Shown here in pieces: positions 7,122 to 8,279 of a stretch of 8,279 bases of DNA. Each line of letters starts with the position of its first letter. The stretch's first letter is position 1. The position numbers were made by a program, and so were the translations under genes. Source of the stretch: Vulcanimicrobiota bacterium (GTDB lineage Bacteria > Vulcanimicrobiota > Vulcanimicrobiia > Vulcanimicrobiales > Vulcanimicrobiaceae); NCBI GenBank assembly GCA_030038335.1, contig JASHPC010000152.1, positions 1 to 8,279 of the forward strand, given 5' to 3'. The notes beneath the pieces were generated by a model, which saw only the letters and a list, made by a program, of their open reading frames with translations, searched no databases and was not told the origin of the DNA.

Positions 7122-7127
7122 GGGAGG
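7122..7127 (+). promoter_or_regulatory. Strong Shine-Dalgarno GGGAGG that supports a TTG start at 7134
   Basis: GGGAGG lies six bases before TTG 7134, ideal spacing. The first in-frame ATG (7164) has no such sequence and would cut into the first membrane helix. CCCGC at 7094-7098 could pair with GCGGG at 7120-7124 and cover part of the site, but with a 21-base loop this is weak. Confidence 0.7.
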
Positions 7128-7133
7128 GACACC

Positions 7134-7850
7134 TTGGGCCGCTACGTCTTTGGAGGCGCTGCGATGCTGTTGGGCATCGCGAGCCTCGTCTTGCGCGATC
7201 AGCTAATTTCGAACTGGCAACTCGCCGGAGGCTTGGCGTTCATCATCGTCACGTCCGTCGCTCAGATCGCTGGGGGAGCCTCGTTGCTGTTTCGCAAGAC
7301 GAGCGCAGCGGGTGCCGTCATCTTGGGCGCCGTCTATCTCGTCTGCACGCTAACGTTCGTTCCGGGAATTGTCGCCGAGCCCAAGATCTATGCGAGCTGG
7401 GGAAACGTCTTCTATCAGCTGGCGTTGGTCGTCGGCGCGGTCGCCGCCTACGCACTGCAATCACCGTTTTACTCCGCAGCCGTGTGCAGAGGCGCCACGA
7501 TTCTGCTCGGGCTCTGCAGCATTTCGTACGCGATCGAACAAGTCGAGTTTCTCGCGAGAACGATCAGCTTGGTTCCGAGATGGATTCCGCCAGGCGGTGA
7601 GTTTTGGAGCATCGCGACAGCCGTTGCATTCGTTCTCGCGGGCATCGCGCTCGTCATCGGCTACAGAGCGATCCTTGCCTCGAGGCTCTTGGCGTCGATG
7701 CTGTTGATTTTCGTCGTCGCGGTTTGGGTGCCAATTCTGATCGCCGACCCAGCAATGGCCTCGAACTGGAGCGAAGGTATCGAGACGCTCGCTATCGCCG
7801 CAGTCGCATGGGCCGTTTCGGATCTCAGAAAGGCTAACGCTGGACTCTAG
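7134..7850 (+). CDS. DoxX-like integral membrane protein with internal duplication
   Basis: This is a 238-residue, very hydrophobic protein with about eight membrane segments, near residues 4-20, 30-52, 57-78, 91-108, 119-136, 157-177, 183-203 and 213-229. The second half has the pattern I associate with DoxX-like proteins: LVPRWIPPGGEFW (146-158), then a helix, then VPILIADP (199-206) and NWSEGIETLA (211-220). The first half repeats it in weaker form: VPGIVAEP (76-83) and SWGNVFYQLA (88-97). The protein is therefore probably two four-helix units fused in tandem. DoxX-like proteins are named after a quinol-oxidase subunit of archaea, but most have no known biochemical role, and none should be assumed here. 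There are no obvious catalytic or metal-binding motifs. It may be co-transcribed with the upstream oxygenase-like gene, which would place both at the membrane. The family call is moderate; the membrane topology is clear. Confidence 0.75.
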   Translation: MGRYVFGGAAMLLGIASLVLRDQLISNWQLAGGLAFIIVTSVAQIAGGASLLFRKTSAAGAVILGAVYLVCTLTFVPGIVAEPKIYASWGNVFYQLALVVGAVAAYALQSPFYSAAVCRGATILLGLCSISYAIEQVEFLARTISLVPRWIPPGGEFWSIATAVAFVLAGIALVIGYRAILASRLLASMLLIFVVAVWVPILIADPAMASNWSEGIETLAIAAVAWAVSDLRKANAGL

Positions 7851-7871
7851 CCCCGCACCCGAAGCGGGGTG
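7851..7871. terminator. GC-rich hairpin after the DoxX-like gene, possible weak terminator
   Basis: CCCCGC (7851-7856) pairs with GCGGGG (7864-7869), directly after the stop codon. A competing stem, CACCC (7856-7860) with GGGTG (7867-7871), uses the same bases. No T-run follows, so intrinsic termination is doubtful; it may only slow or protect the transcript. Confidence 0.35.
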
Positions 7872-7888
7872 TAGGGCGGCGGCCACGA

Positions 7889-7902
7889 AGCAGGCTCCTG
7901 CT
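7889..7902. promoter_or_regulatory. Perfect dyad touching the PrsW start codon
   Basis: AGCAGG and CCTGCT form a 6-bp inverted repeat with a two-base centre, ending at the base before ATG 7903. In RNA it could fold as a 5-bp stem with a 4-nt loop. It contains the only purine tract (AGCAGG) that could serve the gene as a Shine-Dalgarno, so folding would hide it. It could equally be a protein-binding site or chance. Confidence 0.4.
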
Positions 7903-8279
7903 ATGTCGGCAACTACGGCGGCGCCGGAGCGCGTTCTACGGACGCGCCATAGGCGCATGGCCTTCATCGCGATCGCGATCGTCGTGCTCGGAGCGTTTCT
8001 CTGGGGAGCGCATATCGCGCGCGCCGACGAGCTCTTCGTCCTCGCCGTAGCGCCGTCGTTCTATCTGCTCTGGTATTTTCATCATGCGGATAAGTACAAG
8101 AACGAGTCGGTCGGCCTTCTACTGGGAACCTTCGTGCTCGGCGGCGTCTGCGCGTTCATCGCAGCGTTTGCAGAGCCGAACCAGCCGAAAAGTGCAGGCC
8201 TCGGAGTTACGGTTCTCTACTTTCTCTTCGGCGTCGCGCTGATCGAAGAGTTCCTAAAGTTCTTGGTCGTCCGGCTGTT
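7903..8279 (+). CDS. PrsW-family intramembrane metalloprotease, 3' truncated by the window
   Basis: The first 125 residues are visible and the frame runs off the window. Residues 1-19 are polar and basic (cytoplasmic), followed by membrane segments near 20-36, 44-60, 70-90 and 101-122. APSFYLLWYFHHADKY (50-65) matches the typical PrsW N-terminal P-x-x-x-LWY-F-x-x-D-x-Y pattern, and IEEFLKFLVVRL (114-125) carries the first conserved motif EExxK (Glu115, Glu116, Lys119). The later FxxxE and HxxxD motifs expected of the family would lie beyond the edge. PrsW of Bacillus subtilis is a membrane protease that cleaves an anti-sigma factor; many homologues, including short or fused ones, have unknown targets. 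ATG 7903 is preferred because it keeps a basic segment before the first helix, but its Shine-Dalgarno is poor; ATG 7957 is an alternative, also without one. It may be the last gene of the run starting at 5814, although a hairpin intervenes. Confidence 0.8.
   Translation, partial: MSATTAAPERVLRTRHRRMAFIAIAIVVLGAFLWGAHIARADELFVLAVAPSFYLLWYFHHADKYKNESVGLLLGTFVLGGVCAFIAAFAEPNQPKSAGLGVTVLYFLFGVALIEEFLKFLVVRL

Noticed and set aside
7461..7967. Minus-strand open frame of 168 codons over the DoxX-like gene
   Set aside because: The translation is Arg/Asn/Glu-rich with no domain, while the plus strand encodes an evident membrane protein with a strong Shine-Dalgarno.
7969..7980. GCGATCGC-type repeat (GCGATCGCGATC) as a regulatory or HIP1-like element
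   Set aside because: It is explained by Ala-Ile codons in a membrane helix; a single short occurrence in GC-rich coding DNA is not notable.

Overview
This window looks like chromosomal DNA from an environmental, probably soil-type, bacterium of moderately high GC (about 55-60% by eye; not computed). Genes are tightly packed, two of them most likely start with TTG behind good Shine-Dalgarno sequences, and the proteins are secreted or membrane types common in poorly cultured soil phyla. A lineage such as Eremiobacterota (WPS-2) or Acidobacteriota would fit, but this is a guess from gene style; there is no rRNA, tRNA or marker gene. I see no IS element, phage gene, CRISPR array or tRNA.

Layout: (1) 1-1866, the 3' part of a secreted six-Asp-box (BNR/sialidase-like) beta-propeller protein whose reading frame is open to the window edge. 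A perfect 12-bp hairpin occupies bases 1-28. (2) 1971-3533 and 3533-5095, two tandem paralogous serine carboxypeptidase-like (peptidase S10) genes, each 520 codons, joined by a one-base TAATG overlap. Both have signal peptides and a complete Ser-Asp-His triad. (3) 5096-5752, minus strand, a CecR-like TetR regulator whose stop codon abuts that of the second peptidase with no base between. (4) A 61-bp divergent control region carrying a consensus -35 box, a possible extended -10 box and a dyad that could be the TetR operator. (5) 5814-7088, a DUF2236 / latex-clearing-protein-like haem oxygenase-family protein. (6) 7134-7850, a membrane protein made of two DoxX-like four-helix halves. (7) 7903 to the window end, the 5' part of a PrsW-family intramembrane protease gene.

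How they may work together: the peptidase pair is a two-gene unit exporting enzymes that trim peptides from their C-termini outside the cytoplasm. The propeller gene upstream may be a separate unit, because a 104-base gap with a hairpin lies between. The regulator and the oxygenase form a divergent pair of the classic TetR type, in which a small hydrophobic ligand would relieve repression of the oxygenase. The DoxX-like gene may be co-transcribed with the oxygenase (45-base gap, strong Shine-Dalgarno). The PrsW gene follows after a 52-base gap with two small inverted repeats.

Nothing here is clearly a new defence or mobile system. The most worthwhile leads are the regulator-operator-oxygenase module, the conserved twin S10 genes and the internally duplicated DoxX-like protein.
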